From Desulfocurvus vexinensis DSM 17965 (lineage in GTDB: Bacteria; Desulfobacterota; Desulfovibrionia; Desulfovibrionales; Desulfovibrionaceae): a stretch of 64,000 bases of DNA. The notes beneath the pieces were generated by a model, which did no database searches, was not told where the DNA came from, and saw only the letters and a list, made by a program, of their open reading frames with translations. The position numbers and the translations under genes were made by a program. Position 1 is the first letter of the stretch. Every line of letters starts with the position of its first letter. The stretch covers positions 69,614 to 133,613 of the forward strand of contig NZ_KI912583.1 of the NCBI RefSeq assembly GCF_000519125.1, written 5' to 3'. This document shows, piece by piece, positions 29,259-37,066 of this stretch.

Positions 29259-30128
29259 CTACTGCTCGAGCTGCTGGATGCCGTCGAGCAGCCACATGCC
29301 GCCGGACACGTCGTCCTGGCGGCGGAAATGCCAGACCTCGCGGACCTGGGCGGTGGTGCCGCCCTGGTTTTCGCGCAGCAGGGCGTCGAAGTACACGGTG
29401 GCCAGGGTGGCCGGGCCCTCGGCGCGGGCTTCGAGCAGCCGGGCATCGACCATCAGCACCTCGGTGCGCGAGGGGCCGGGGTCGGCCTGGGCCTGGGCGC
29501 CGATTTCCGAGAACACAGCGTCGGTGGTGAACTGGCGGATGTCGTCCAGGTCGCGGGCGTCCCACGAGGTTTGCAGGCGGCCATAGGCGGCCTTGGCGCC
29601 CTGCAGGAACTCAGCCTCGTCGAAGCCCGGGGGAGTGCTGACCTCGGGCCGGGCATCGGCGGCGCTGGCCAGCCCGCCCCAGGCCGCGCCGGGCCCAGCG
29701 TCGCGGGTCATGGGGCCGGAGGGCGGCCCGCCGTAGCCCATGCCCGCCCCGGCGGGCTGGGCCATGGGCCTGCGCCCGCGCAGCAGGCGGAAGAGCAGGA
29801 ACAACACTCCGCCGATGAGCAGGATGTCGAGCATCCCGCCCCCGGCAAAGGGCTGGCCGAAGAACAGCGAGCCCAGCAGGGTGCCGGCCAGCAGGCCGCC
29901 GAGCATGCCGCCCATGGCGCCCATGCCCGGGCGGGCCGGGGCGCCCATCTGCTGCTGCCCGGTCTGGCGCTGGGTCGGCGCGGGCTTGGAATAGTTCTGG
30001 TTGAAGGATTTGTTGCCGCCAAAGGACTTGCCGCCGCCAAAGCGGGCTGCGTCGGCGGGGCTTGCGTCCACGGCGCATACGGCCAGGGCCAGGAGGGCAA
30101 CTGCAAAAAATTGCACAATGATTCTCAT
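29259..30128 (-). CDS. Tim44-like-domain membrane protein
   Basis: 289 aa. A signal peptide (MRIIVQFFAVALLALAVCA) is followed by a low-complexity Gly/Asn region FGGGKSFGGNKSFNQNY, a hydrophobic Gly-rich block (about 70-120), and a C-terminal domain EFLQGAKAAYGRLQTSWDARDLDDIRQF...VREVWHFRR typical of Tim44/PF04280. Bacterial members are membrane-anchored proteins of unclear function. It is divergent from the parvulin gene at 30321, sharing a 192-bp promoter region. Confidence 0.8.
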   Translation of the reverse strand: MRIIVQFFAVALLALAVCAVDASPADAARFGGGKSFGGNKSFNQNYSKPAPTQRQTGQQQMGAPARPGMGAMGGMLGGLLAGTLLGSLFFGQPFAGGGMLDILLIGGVLFLLFRLLRGRRPMAQPAGAGMGYGGPPSGPMTRDAGPGAAWGGLASAADARPEVSTPPGFDEAEFLQGAKAAYGRLQTSWDARDLDDIRQFTTDAVFSEIGAQAQADPGPSRTEVLMVDARLLEARAEGPATLATVYFDALLRENQGGTTAQVREVWHFRRQDDVSGGMWLLDGIQQLEQ

Positions 30129-30320
30129 CGCTTCTCCGTGACTTCAAGGGATTGGGAGCATAGCCGTACCGTGCGCCGCAGCGTCTGTCAAGAAAAGTCG
30201 GACCGGGCGGGCGGGCCCGGCCTTGCCAAGGACGGCCCCTTGTGCGACCCTGCCCCTCCCGCCGTGGCCCCGTCCGGGCCGGGCGTCCAAATCACCGCGC
30301 AAACGCAAGGAGATCCCCCC

Positions 30321-30611
30321 ATGCTGACCTGTACCGCCAAGCACATCCTGGTGCCCACGGAAGAAGCCTGCCTGGAGCTGAAGCAGAAGATCGAGGCCGG
30401 GGCCGAGTTCGAGGCCATGGCCCGCGAGCATTCCAAGTGCCCTTCGGGCCGCCAGGGCGGTGACCTGGGCACCTTCCGCCCCGGGATGATGGTCGAGGCA
30501 TTCGACAAGGTCTGTTTCACCGAGGCGGTGGGCACGGTCCACGGCCCGGTGCGCACCCAGTTCGGCTACCACCTGATCCTGATCACCAGCCGCGAGGGCA
30601 AGGCCGAATAG
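30321..30611 (+). CDS. ppiC: Parvulin-type peptidyl-prolyl isomerase
   Basis: 96 aa, one rotamase domain with no signal peptide. TAKHILVPTEEACLELK, AREHSKCPSGRQGGDLGTFRPGMMVEAFD and VRTQFGYHLILI are the conserved parvulin motifs, including the His and Cys of the active site. It should isomerise prolyl bonds of cytoplasmic proteins. AAGGAG lies 9-10 bases before the ATG. It is a single gene bounded by a strong terminator. Confidence 0.93.
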   Translation: MLTCTAKHILVPTEEACLELKQKIEAGAEFEAMAREHSKCPSGRQGGDLGTFRPGMMVEAFDKVCFTEAVGTVHGPVRTQFGYHLILITSREGKAE

Positions 30612-30637
30612 CCGCGCCCGCCCCCTGCGCGCAACGA

Positions 30638-30671
30638 AAGGCCCCCGCCGGAACGCTCCGGCGGGGGCCTT
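30638..30671. terminator. Strong hairpin between ppiC and the TRAP operon
   Basis: Perfect 15-bp arms, AAGGCCCCCGCCGGA (30638-30652) and complement (30657-30671), around ACGC, followed by GGTTT. Convergent genes on both sides suggest bidirectional use. Confidence 0.75.
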
Positions 30672-30694
30672 GGTTTCGGGTGGGGCCGCCCGGG

Positions 30695-32095
30695 CTACTT
30701 GTAGCCGCGCATCTTGTCGATGTAGTCGGGCAGGGTCAGGGATATCTCCGGGATGTAGGTGACCAGCACCAGGAAGACCAGCAGGACCATGAGCCAGGGC
30801 AGCGCCGCGCGCAGCACCCAGGTCAGCGGTTTGCCGGTGATACCCGAGGTCACGAACAGGTTCAGGCCCACCGGTGGCGTGATCATGCCGATCTCCATGT
30901 TCACGACCATGATGATGCCCAGGTGGGTGCCGTCGATGCCCAGCTGCTGCGAGATGGGGAACAGGATGGGCGCCATGATCAGCAGGATGGCCGACGGCTC
31001 CATGAAGTTGCCCGCGATGAGCAGCAGGATGTTGACGACAATGAGGAACCCCCAGGAGGGCAGGTTCCAGTGCACGATGAGCTCGGCGATGTGGTGCGGG
31101 ATGCGCTCGGTGGTCAGCACGTGGGCGAAGAGCATGGCGTTGCCGATGATGAACAGCAGCATGATGGACACCTTGGAGGCGTCCAGCACGACCTTGCGCA
31201 CCTCGGGGTGGTAGAGGCTCCTGGGGAAGGCCAGGAGCATGCCGCCCACGTTGCGCAGGGCCGCCGCCCCCAGGCTCTCGCCGGACGTGCGCCAGGGCAC
31301 GCCCTTGAGCGGGCCCATGTCGCGGTAGATGAACACCGCCACCACATAGGCGTACACCGCCGACAGGGCCGCCGCCTCGGTGGGGCTGGCCACGCCGAGG
31401 TAGATGGACCCGAGCACGATGAAGATCAGGAACAGCCCGCCCGAGGCCGAGATGAACGAGAGCAGCAGCGCCCGCACGCCCGGCCAGGGCTGGGCGGGCA
31501 GATTCTTCACCCGCGCCACCACGTAGATCACGGCCATGAGCATAAGGCCCATCATCAGCCCGGGCACGACACCGGCCATGAACAGCCGCGCGGCGGACTC
31601 TTCGGTGGCCGCCGCGTAGACGAGCATGACGATGGACGGCGGGATGAGGATGCCCAGGGTGCCCGCGTTGCAGATGACGCCCGCAGCCATGGACTCCGGA
31701 TACCCGGAGCGGACCATGCCCGCGATGACGATGCTGCCGATGGCCGCCACGGTGGCGGGCGAGGAGCCCGACACGGCGGCGAAGAGCATGCAGGCCAGCA
31801 CCGAGGCCATGGCCAGGCCGCCCCGGATGGAGCCCACGCAGTCCACCGCAAAACGGATCAGCCGGTTGGCCACCCCGCCCGTGGACAGGAAGGACGAGGA
31901 GAGGATGAAGAACGGAATGGCCAACAGGGTGTAGTGTTCGCCCAGGTTGGCCATGAGCTTCAGGGAGACGGACGCCAGCGAATCGTTGGAGAAGAACAGG
32001 ATGGTCGAGATGCTCGCCAGGCCCAGGCCCATGGCGATGGGCATGCCCGAGAGCAGGCACAGGAAGAGGATGAGGAACAGGGCGACGGTGGTCAT
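30695..32095 (-). CDS. dctM: TRAP transporter large permease subunit
   Basis: 466 aa with about 12 hydrophobic segments. It starts TTVALFLILFLCLLSGMPIA and has the DctM signatures AIPFFILSSSFLSTGG, VSGSSPATVAAIGS and TPPVGLNLFVTSGI. It forms the sodium-coupled transport channel in the inner membrane. Its start overlaps the dctQ stop by four bases, completing a dctP-dctQ-dctM operon. Confidence 0.95.
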   Translation of the reverse strand: MTTVALFLILFLCLLSGMPIAMGLGLASISTILFFSNDSLASVSLKLMANLGEHYTLLAIPFFILSSSFLSTGGVANRLIRFAVDCVGSIRGGLAMASVLACMLFAAVSGSSPATVAAIGSIVIAGMVRSGYPESMAAGVICNAGTLGILIPPSIVMLVYAAATEESAARLFMAGVVPGLMMGLMLMAVIYVVARVKNLPAQPWPGVRALLLSFISASGGLFLIFIVLGSIYLGVASPTEAAALSAVYAYVVAVFIYRDMGPLKGVPWRTSGESLGAAALRNVGGMLLAFPRSLYHPEVRKVVLDASKVSIMLLFIIGNAMLFAHVLTTERIPHHIAELIVHWNLPSWGFLIVVNILLLIAGNFMEPSAILLIMAPILFPISQQLGIDGTHLGIIMVVNMEIGMITPPVGLNLFVTSGITGKPLTWVLRAALPWLMVLLVFLVLVTYIPEISLTLPDYIDKMRGYK

Positions 32096-32682
32096 GGCCT
32101 GGGCACCTCCCCGCCGTCAGGCGTGGCACCGGGAGCAGTTGCACCCCCGGCGCCGCGCTTGACGTACATCTTGATGCCCTCTTTGGCCTCGTCGGGCAGC
32201 TTGAAGCCGTCGGCCTTGCCCGTGACCACACGCACCAGCAGCTCGAGCAGCCGCGCGAACAGCATCACGTAGCCGATGAACAGGATGCTGTGGGCCATCC
32301 AGCGCGGGACGGGGATATCCTGCAACTCGATGCCGATGGCGTACATCTTGGCGAGATAGGCCCAGGCGCCGATCATCACCAGGACGCAGTAGCACATGGC
32401 ACCCAGCACGGCCAGGGTGCTGATCACCCGGCGCGCCGCCGGGGGCTGGACGCGCAAGAACGCGTCCACCCCGATGTGCGAGCCGACCTTGATGCCGTAG
32501 GACGCCCCGAAGAGCACCATCCACGCGCCCAGGTGCAGGGTCAGCTCCGTTCCCCAGAGCAGGCCCGTGTTGAACCCGTAGCGCAGGATGACCTCGACGA
32601 AGACTTCCAGGGTCATGGCCGCGAGCAGCAGGGAGATGACCCCCTCCTCGAAGCGGTTGAGAATCATGCGTATGGTGGCCAT
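32092..32682 (-). CDS. dctQ: TRAP transporter small permease subunit
   Basis: 196 aa with four predicted membrane helices. It begins MATIRMILNRFEEGVISLLLAAM and includes the family feature VILRYGFNTGLLWGTELT and GSHIGVDAF. A charged, Gly/Pro-rich C-terminal tail of about 30 residues is longer than usual. It lies 12 bp after dctP. Confidence 0.92.
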   Translation of the reverse strand: MATIRMILNRFEEGVISLLLAAMTLEVFVEVILRYGFNTGLLWGTELTLHLGAWMVLFGASYGIKVGSHIGVDAFLRVQPPAARRVISTLAVLGAMCYCVLVMIGAWAYLAKMYAIGIELQDIPVPRWMAHSILFIGYVMLFARLLELLVRVVTGKADGFKLPDEAKEGIKMYVKRGAGGATAPGATPDGGEVPRP

Positions 32683-32694
32683 GGACCGGTCCGG

Positions 32695-33693
32695 CTACTT
32701 CTTGTTGGAGGCAACGGCGGCCTCCAGCATTTCGGTGCCGATGTCGCCCTCGAACTGCTTCCACACCGGCTTCATGGCCTCGACCCACTGCTCACGCTCG
32801 GCGTCGGTCAGCTCGATGATCTCGGTGCGGCCCGACTCGGCGATCTTCTGCTTGTCCTCGATGGACTTGGCGTCGGAGACGACGTTGTTGTGCACGATGG
32901 CTTCGTCGATGCACTCCTTGAGCACGGTGCGCACGTCTTCGGGCAGACTGTTCCAGAATTCGGCGGAGGTCACCAGCATGTAGTCCAGCACGCCGTGGTC
33001 GGTCTCGGTGATATAGGGCTGCACCTCGTAGAACTTCTTGGAATAGATGTTCGACCAGGAGTTCTCCTGCCCGTCGATGGCCTTGGTCTGCAGCAGAGTG
33101 AAGACCTCGGAGAAGGGCGCCTTGAGGGGCACGGCGTCCAGGACCTCGAACTGCGCGGCCAGAACGTCGGACTGCATGATGCGGAACTTGCGGCCCTTGG
33201 CGTCGGCAGGCACGCGCAGGGGCATGTTGGAGCTGATCTGCTTGAGGCCGTTGTGCAGGTAGCCCAGGCCGACGAGGCCCTTGTCGGCCATGGAGTTCAG
33301 CAGCTCCTGGCCCTGGGGGCCCTGCTGGAAGCGGTCGATGGCTTCCATGTCGCGGAACAGGAAGGGCAGGTCGTAGATCTGCAGCCGCTTGGTGAACTTC
33401 TCGAACTTGGACAGGGCCGGGGCCGCCAGCTGCACGTCGCCCAGCAGCATGGCCGAGAGCACCTTGTCGTCGTCGAAGAGCTGGGAGTTGGGGAACACTT
33501 CCACCACGACCTTCCCGGCCAGGCGCTCATCCACAAGCTCCTTGAGCTTGATGGCCATCTGGCCCTTGGGCGTGTTTTCGGCAACGACGTGGGAATACTT
33601 GATGACGATGGGCCCGGCCTGGGCCGCGCCCGCCAGGGCGATCACGAACGCCATGACGAAGCAGGCAACCAGCACTTTGCGCAGCAGTTCCAT
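32695..33693 (-). CDS. dctP: TRAP transporter substrate-binding protein
   Basis: 332 aa. A signal peptide (VACFVMAFVIALAGAAQA) is cleaved before GPIVIKYSHVVAENTPKG. The carboxylate-binding Arg is expected in GRKFRIMQSD, and ENSWSNIYSKKFYEVQPY is a typical DctP motif. The family binds C4-dicarboxylates or other organic acids in the periplasm; the precise substrate cannot be told. The first gene of the operon, with a 690-bp A+T-rich leader region upstream. Confidence 0.93.
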   Translation of the reverse strand: MELLRKVLVACFVMAFVIALAGAAQAGPIVIKYSHVVAENTPKGQMAIKLKELVDERLAGKVVVEVFPNSQLFDDDKVLSAMLLGDVQLAAPALSKFEKFTKRLQIYDLPFLFRDMEAIDRFQQGPQGQELLNSMADKGLVGLGYLHNGLKQISSNMPLRVPADAKGRKFRIMQSDVLAAQFEVLDAVPLKAPFSEVFTLLQTKAIDGQENSWSNIYSKKFYEVQPYITETDHGVLDYMLVTSAEFWNSLPEDVRTVLKECIDEAIVHNNVVSDAKSIEDKQKIAESGRTEIIELTDAEREQWVEAMKPVWKQFEGDIGTEMLEAAVASNKK

Positions 33694-34386
33694 GAGTACA
33701 GTCCTCCAAGGTAGGGGTATTCAACCAGCTTTTTCGTCTTAGGGGAGTCCGCAATGGACTGCAACGTTCGTTACTGATTTCACGCAATAGCCAGCCCTGG
33801 CCACGTTGAACTAAAAATCAATTATATTTCATCAAGATAAGCCAAAAAATCCTGGCCGGGCCTTTGACCTCCCCAAGGCTGGTCCAGACCGATTATTTTC
33901 GTAATAAAATTTAGCTATTCAAGGTCCTTAAAGTGTTTTTTCGCCTTCGCACCTTCCAAGACGAAAAACAACGCTCTGGGCCGCCCGGAGGGCTGCCGCG
34001 CTCCGCCCCGGGAGACCCTGGCCCCTTCTGCCCACTGGCGGAAACCGAAGAGTTTTTGTGCCGCCAGGCCTGCCCCTGGCCAAAGGAAAGCCCAAGACGA
34101 AAAGATTATCATACTGGAATAAAAGGGTATTACCTTGGAAGCACCGGAAGCCTTCCGGCGCAGCCCCAGGGCCGGGAGCCGGAACGGACCCGGACAGCCC
34201 CCGAAATCCACCCGCCCCGCCGCAGGAGGAAATCGCCGATTGTGAAAAATATATCACACGGCGGTGTCCGCAAAAAACGGCGGCACCACGGGTGCTCCCG
34301 CTGGCGCCGCCAGATCGTGCCTCCGGCCGCCCGGCGCGCGGCCCTGCGGGGCAGACATCTGCCCCCTTCGCGTCGTGAACGCGGCG
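33694..34386. other. 693-bp intergenic region upstream of dctP
   Basis: Unusually A+T-rich for this genome, especially 33800-33950. No protein-like frame is supported; a 165-codon plus frame from 33933 is Arg/Pro-rich and has no start signals. It contains a candidate sigma-54 promoter for dctPQM and probably binding sites for an activator. The right part (34140-34380) regains normal G+C and lies at the 3' end of the diguanylate cyclase gene. Confidence 0.5.
33784..33798 (-). promoter_or_regulatory. Candidate sigma-54 promoter for dctPQM
   Basis: On the minus strand, AGGGCTGGCTATTGC has GG and GC with the correct 12-base offset and a full TTGC -12 element. The consensus is TGGCACG-N4-TTGC; the -24 half is only partly matched. 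It lies about 90 bp before the dctP start. TRAP operons in Desulfovibrio are often sigma-54 dependent (family knowledge). Confidence 0.35.
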
Positions 34387-36789
34387 CTAGTACTCCTGCT
34401 CCGTCCACATCCCCGGCGCGAAGCGCATGACCTTGTTGCGCCCGCTGCGCTTGGCCTCGTACAGGGCCACGTCGGCGAACTTGATGGCCTTGTACATGCC
34501 CGGCGCGTCCTGGGGAAACTCGGCCACGCCCACGCTGACGGTCTTGCGGATGGTCGTGCCCCCGGGCAGGCGCAGGGCCGTCTGCTCCACGGTGGCGCGG
34601 ATCTTCTCGGCCACGCGCTCGGAGGTGCCGGGCTCCACGTTCTGCAGCAGCGCCAGGAACTCCTCGCCCCCGTAGCGCACCAGCAGGTCGGTCTTGCGGA
34701 TGGTGGCCTGGATGATGGTCACCAGTTGCTTGAGCACCGCGTCGCCCGCCTCGTGGCCGTATTCGTCGTTGACCTGCTTGAAGTAGTCGATGTCACACAT
34801 CAGCAGGCCGGTGGTGCGGTTCTCGCGGTCGGCCAAGGGCTCGAAGGTGGTGATGAACTCGTCCAGGAAGCGCCGGTTGTGGCAGCGCGTGAGCGGGTCG
34901 TGCAGGGCCTGCTCCTTGGAGAGCATCAGCAGGCGCAGCGACGAGAGCACCGGGGCGGCCTCGTCCAGATACTTGCGCAGGATGGGCAGTTGCTTACGCA
35001 GCCCCTCCCACTCACGCCGGGGCGCCAGGAAGGTGGCCACGCCGCCCACCTTGCCGCCCATGACCATGGGCAGGCAGCAGCGCACGTCCTTGTCCTGGTC
35101 GCAGTTGAAGTGCGGGCACAGCACGGGGTTGTAGAAGGAGACCACGTCCTCGGCGGTGCGACAGGCGCGGCAGGCCTCGACGTTGCGCAGCACGGCCTCG
35201 CGGCACAGGGGCTGGTCGGGCATGGTGTCGAGCACCACCTCCACCGTGCCGTCGTCGGCGCGCACCTCGTAGAGCATGAGCCGGCGCAGGTTGAAATGGT
35301 CGGCGAACACGTGCCCGAGCTGGGCGTGGACCTCCTCCTTGTCCAGCACGCCCTGCAGGTCGCGGCTGAAGAAGGTCAGCTTGGCCATCTCCTCCAGGCG
35401 GTCGGAGATCTCGTCCAGGGAGGGCATGCGCCCGGTGTGCTCCTGGCTGCGCAGCACGTAGGCCATCAGGTGCCCCACGCGGCCCAGGAAGTTGCTCCAC
35501 AGGCGCATCTTGGTGTTGACCACGTTGCGCATCTCCGTCAGCTCGTCGCCCCGGCGCATGGCGTACACCGGGCAGGCCTTGCAGCTGTCGTACTTGTTGA
35601 GGAAGATGCAGGTGTCGCGCCAGCGCGGCGAAATGGCCTCGGAGCCCGTCTCCAGGTAGCAGACCAGGGACGGGTTCTGGTACACGGGGCACTCCTCGTT
35701 GTGGCAGTGCATCACGTCGAGGCAGTGCAGATGGTCCGCCTCGAAGCGCTCCCCGAAGTAGTTGGAGTGCGAGGAGATGATAATCTTCTTCAGGCGGTTG
35801 AAAAACCGCTCGATGCGCGTGACGTTGGCATAGAGCACGAACCACAGCACCAGCGCGCCGCCGATGAAGAACCAGGCGAAGAGGTTGATGCGGTTCCACT
35901 TGGACTGGCCGAGCAGCGAGGCGTTGTAGCTGACCACGACCCCCGCCGTGGGCTGGCCTTCCGAGTCGGCCAGCTCCACCAGGGTGGCGTAGACCTGGCC
36001 CTTGCGCGCCACGCCGTGGGCGCGCAGGGCCTGGGGCGCGGGCAGGTCGCGCCCGGCCCCGCCCAGGGTGGCCGTCACGGCCAGCCCCTGGTCCGGCGCG
36101 GGGGCGTCGCCGCCCTCGGGCACCACCAGGGCCAAGCCGTACTCCGGGGGCAGGATCGTCCCGGCCAGGGCCTCGCGCAGGGAAGCCAGGGCCACCACCA
36201 CGCCCGCCACGCGCGACCCAGCCAGCACCGGCACGGCGGTGTAGACCACGGGCTGCCCGTGCTCCACACGCACCCCGGCCACCAGGGCCCGCTCCCGGCC
36301 CACGCGCTCCGCGACGGGGTCCACGCCCTCGCCCCGGGCATCGGCGGGCGACAGGCGGAATTCCACCGAGGCCGCGCGCAGCCCGTGGCGGATCTTGTTC
36401 TCGTAGGGCACCAGGAAGGCGCGCAGGGCGGCCTGGTCGTATTCCTCCAGGGCCCGCTGCACCGGCTGGACCTCGGCCAGGGCCAGGGCCTGGGCGTGCA
36501 GGGTGTCCTGCATCCGGCGCACCTCGCCCGTGGTCACCTCGCGCAGCAGGTGCAGCCGGTCCGCCGCCGTGCGCGCGATGTTGTCCTCCAGGATGACATG
36601 CAGGTAGCCGATGAGGATGAAGTTGCCCAGGATCAGCAGCGCCCCGGTGACGTACAGGAACCGCCCCTTGAGCGACCAGCGCCCCGGGTCCACCATGCGC
36701 AGCGCCCGCTGCACCGCAGAGCCTGCGCCCCGCCGCCTCTCGGCCTTGGGCGCGGCCTTGAGCCCGTTCGCGGCCTTGGATTCTTCCAT
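34387..36789 (-). CDS. Membrane diguanylate cyclase with cysteine-rich sensor regions
   Basis: 800 aa. A membrane helix near 45-65, an extracytoplasmic Cache-like region, and a second helix near 315-335 (AWFFIGGALVLWFVLY). Then comes an unusual cytoplasmic block, residues about 354-405, with HCLDVMHCHNEECPVY and CKACPVY, suggesting a bound metal or cluster. A GAF-like domain has a second cluster (VEACRACRTAED, LCPHFNCDQD, VRCCLP; about 528-575). The GGDEF domain is complete with GGEEF at 707-711 and RKTD as an I-site. It may make c-di-GMP in response to redox or metal state. Confidence 0.85.
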   Translation of the reverse strand: MEESKAANGLKAAPKAERRRGAGSAVQRALRMVDPGRWSLKGRFLYVTGALLILGNFILIGYLHVILEDNIARTAADRLHLLREVTTGEVRRMQDTLHAQALALAEVQPVQRALEEYDQAALRAFLVPYENKIRHGLRAASVEFRLSPADARGEGVDPVAERVGRERALVAGVRVEHGQPVVYTAVPVLAGSRVAGVVVALASLREALAGTILPPEYGLALVVPEGGDAPAPDQGLAVTATLGGAGRDLPAPQALRAHGVARKGQVYATLVELADSEGQPTAGVVVSYNASLLGQSKWNRINLFAWFFIGGALVLWFVLYANVTRIERFFNRLKKIIISSHSNYFGERFEADHLHCLDVMHCHNEECPVYQNPSLVCYLETGSEAISPRWRDTCIFLNKYDSCKACPVYAMRRGDELTEMRNVVNTKMRLWSNFLGRVGHLMAYVLRSQEHTGRMPSLDEISDRLEEMAKLTFFSRDLQGVLDKEEVHAQLGHVFADHFNLRRLMLYEVRADDGTVEVVLDTMPDQPLCREAVLRNVEACRACRTAEDVVSFYNPVLCPHFNCDQDKDVRCCLPMVMGGKVGGVATFLAPRREWEGLRKQLPILRKYLDEAAPVLSSLRLLMLSKEQALHDPLTRCHNRRFLDEFITTFEPLADRENRTTGLLMCDIDYFKQVNDEYGHEAGDAVLKQLVTIIQATIRKTDLLVRYGGEEFLALLQNVEPGTSERVAEKIRATVEQTALRLPGGTTIRKTVSVGVAEFPQDAPGMYKAIKFADVALYEAKRSGRNKVMRFAPGMWTEQEY

Positions 36790-36867
36790 GCCCCCCTCCC
36801 CGTGCGAAACGTTCCCCCGGGCCGACCGCCCGCTACGGCCTGCCCCTCTTTTCCTTACTCCCGGGCT

Positions 36868-36894
36868 ATATTACGATTGTGCAAAATTTGACAA
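36868..36894 (-). promoter_or_regulatory. Sigma-70-type promoter for the cysteine-rich cyclase
   Basis: On the minus strand TTGTCA (36894-36889) and TAATAT (36873-36868) are 15 bp apart, a little short of the ideal 17, about 80 bp before the start at 36789. The region is locally A+T-rich. Confidence 0.4.
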
Positions 36895-37066
36895 CCCCTT
36901 CTTGCGCGATGGAGCGCATCCCCGGAACGCCTTGGCCCGGAAGGATTTTTCCCACATCCAGCCCCCGGGTTGCGGCCGCCGCCCCGCGCGGGCGGTATGC
37001 AGGCGCGCCGATTTGCGCTATGGCTGCCAAGGCGCCCCAGCCCGCGACCCGCAACCCAAGAGAGCC

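Noticed and set aside
33933..34430. 165-codon plus-strand frame in the dctP upstream region
   Set aside because: Arg/Pro-rich, no ribosome site, crosses a sharp change in base composition, and overlaps the end of the diguanylate cyclase gene.
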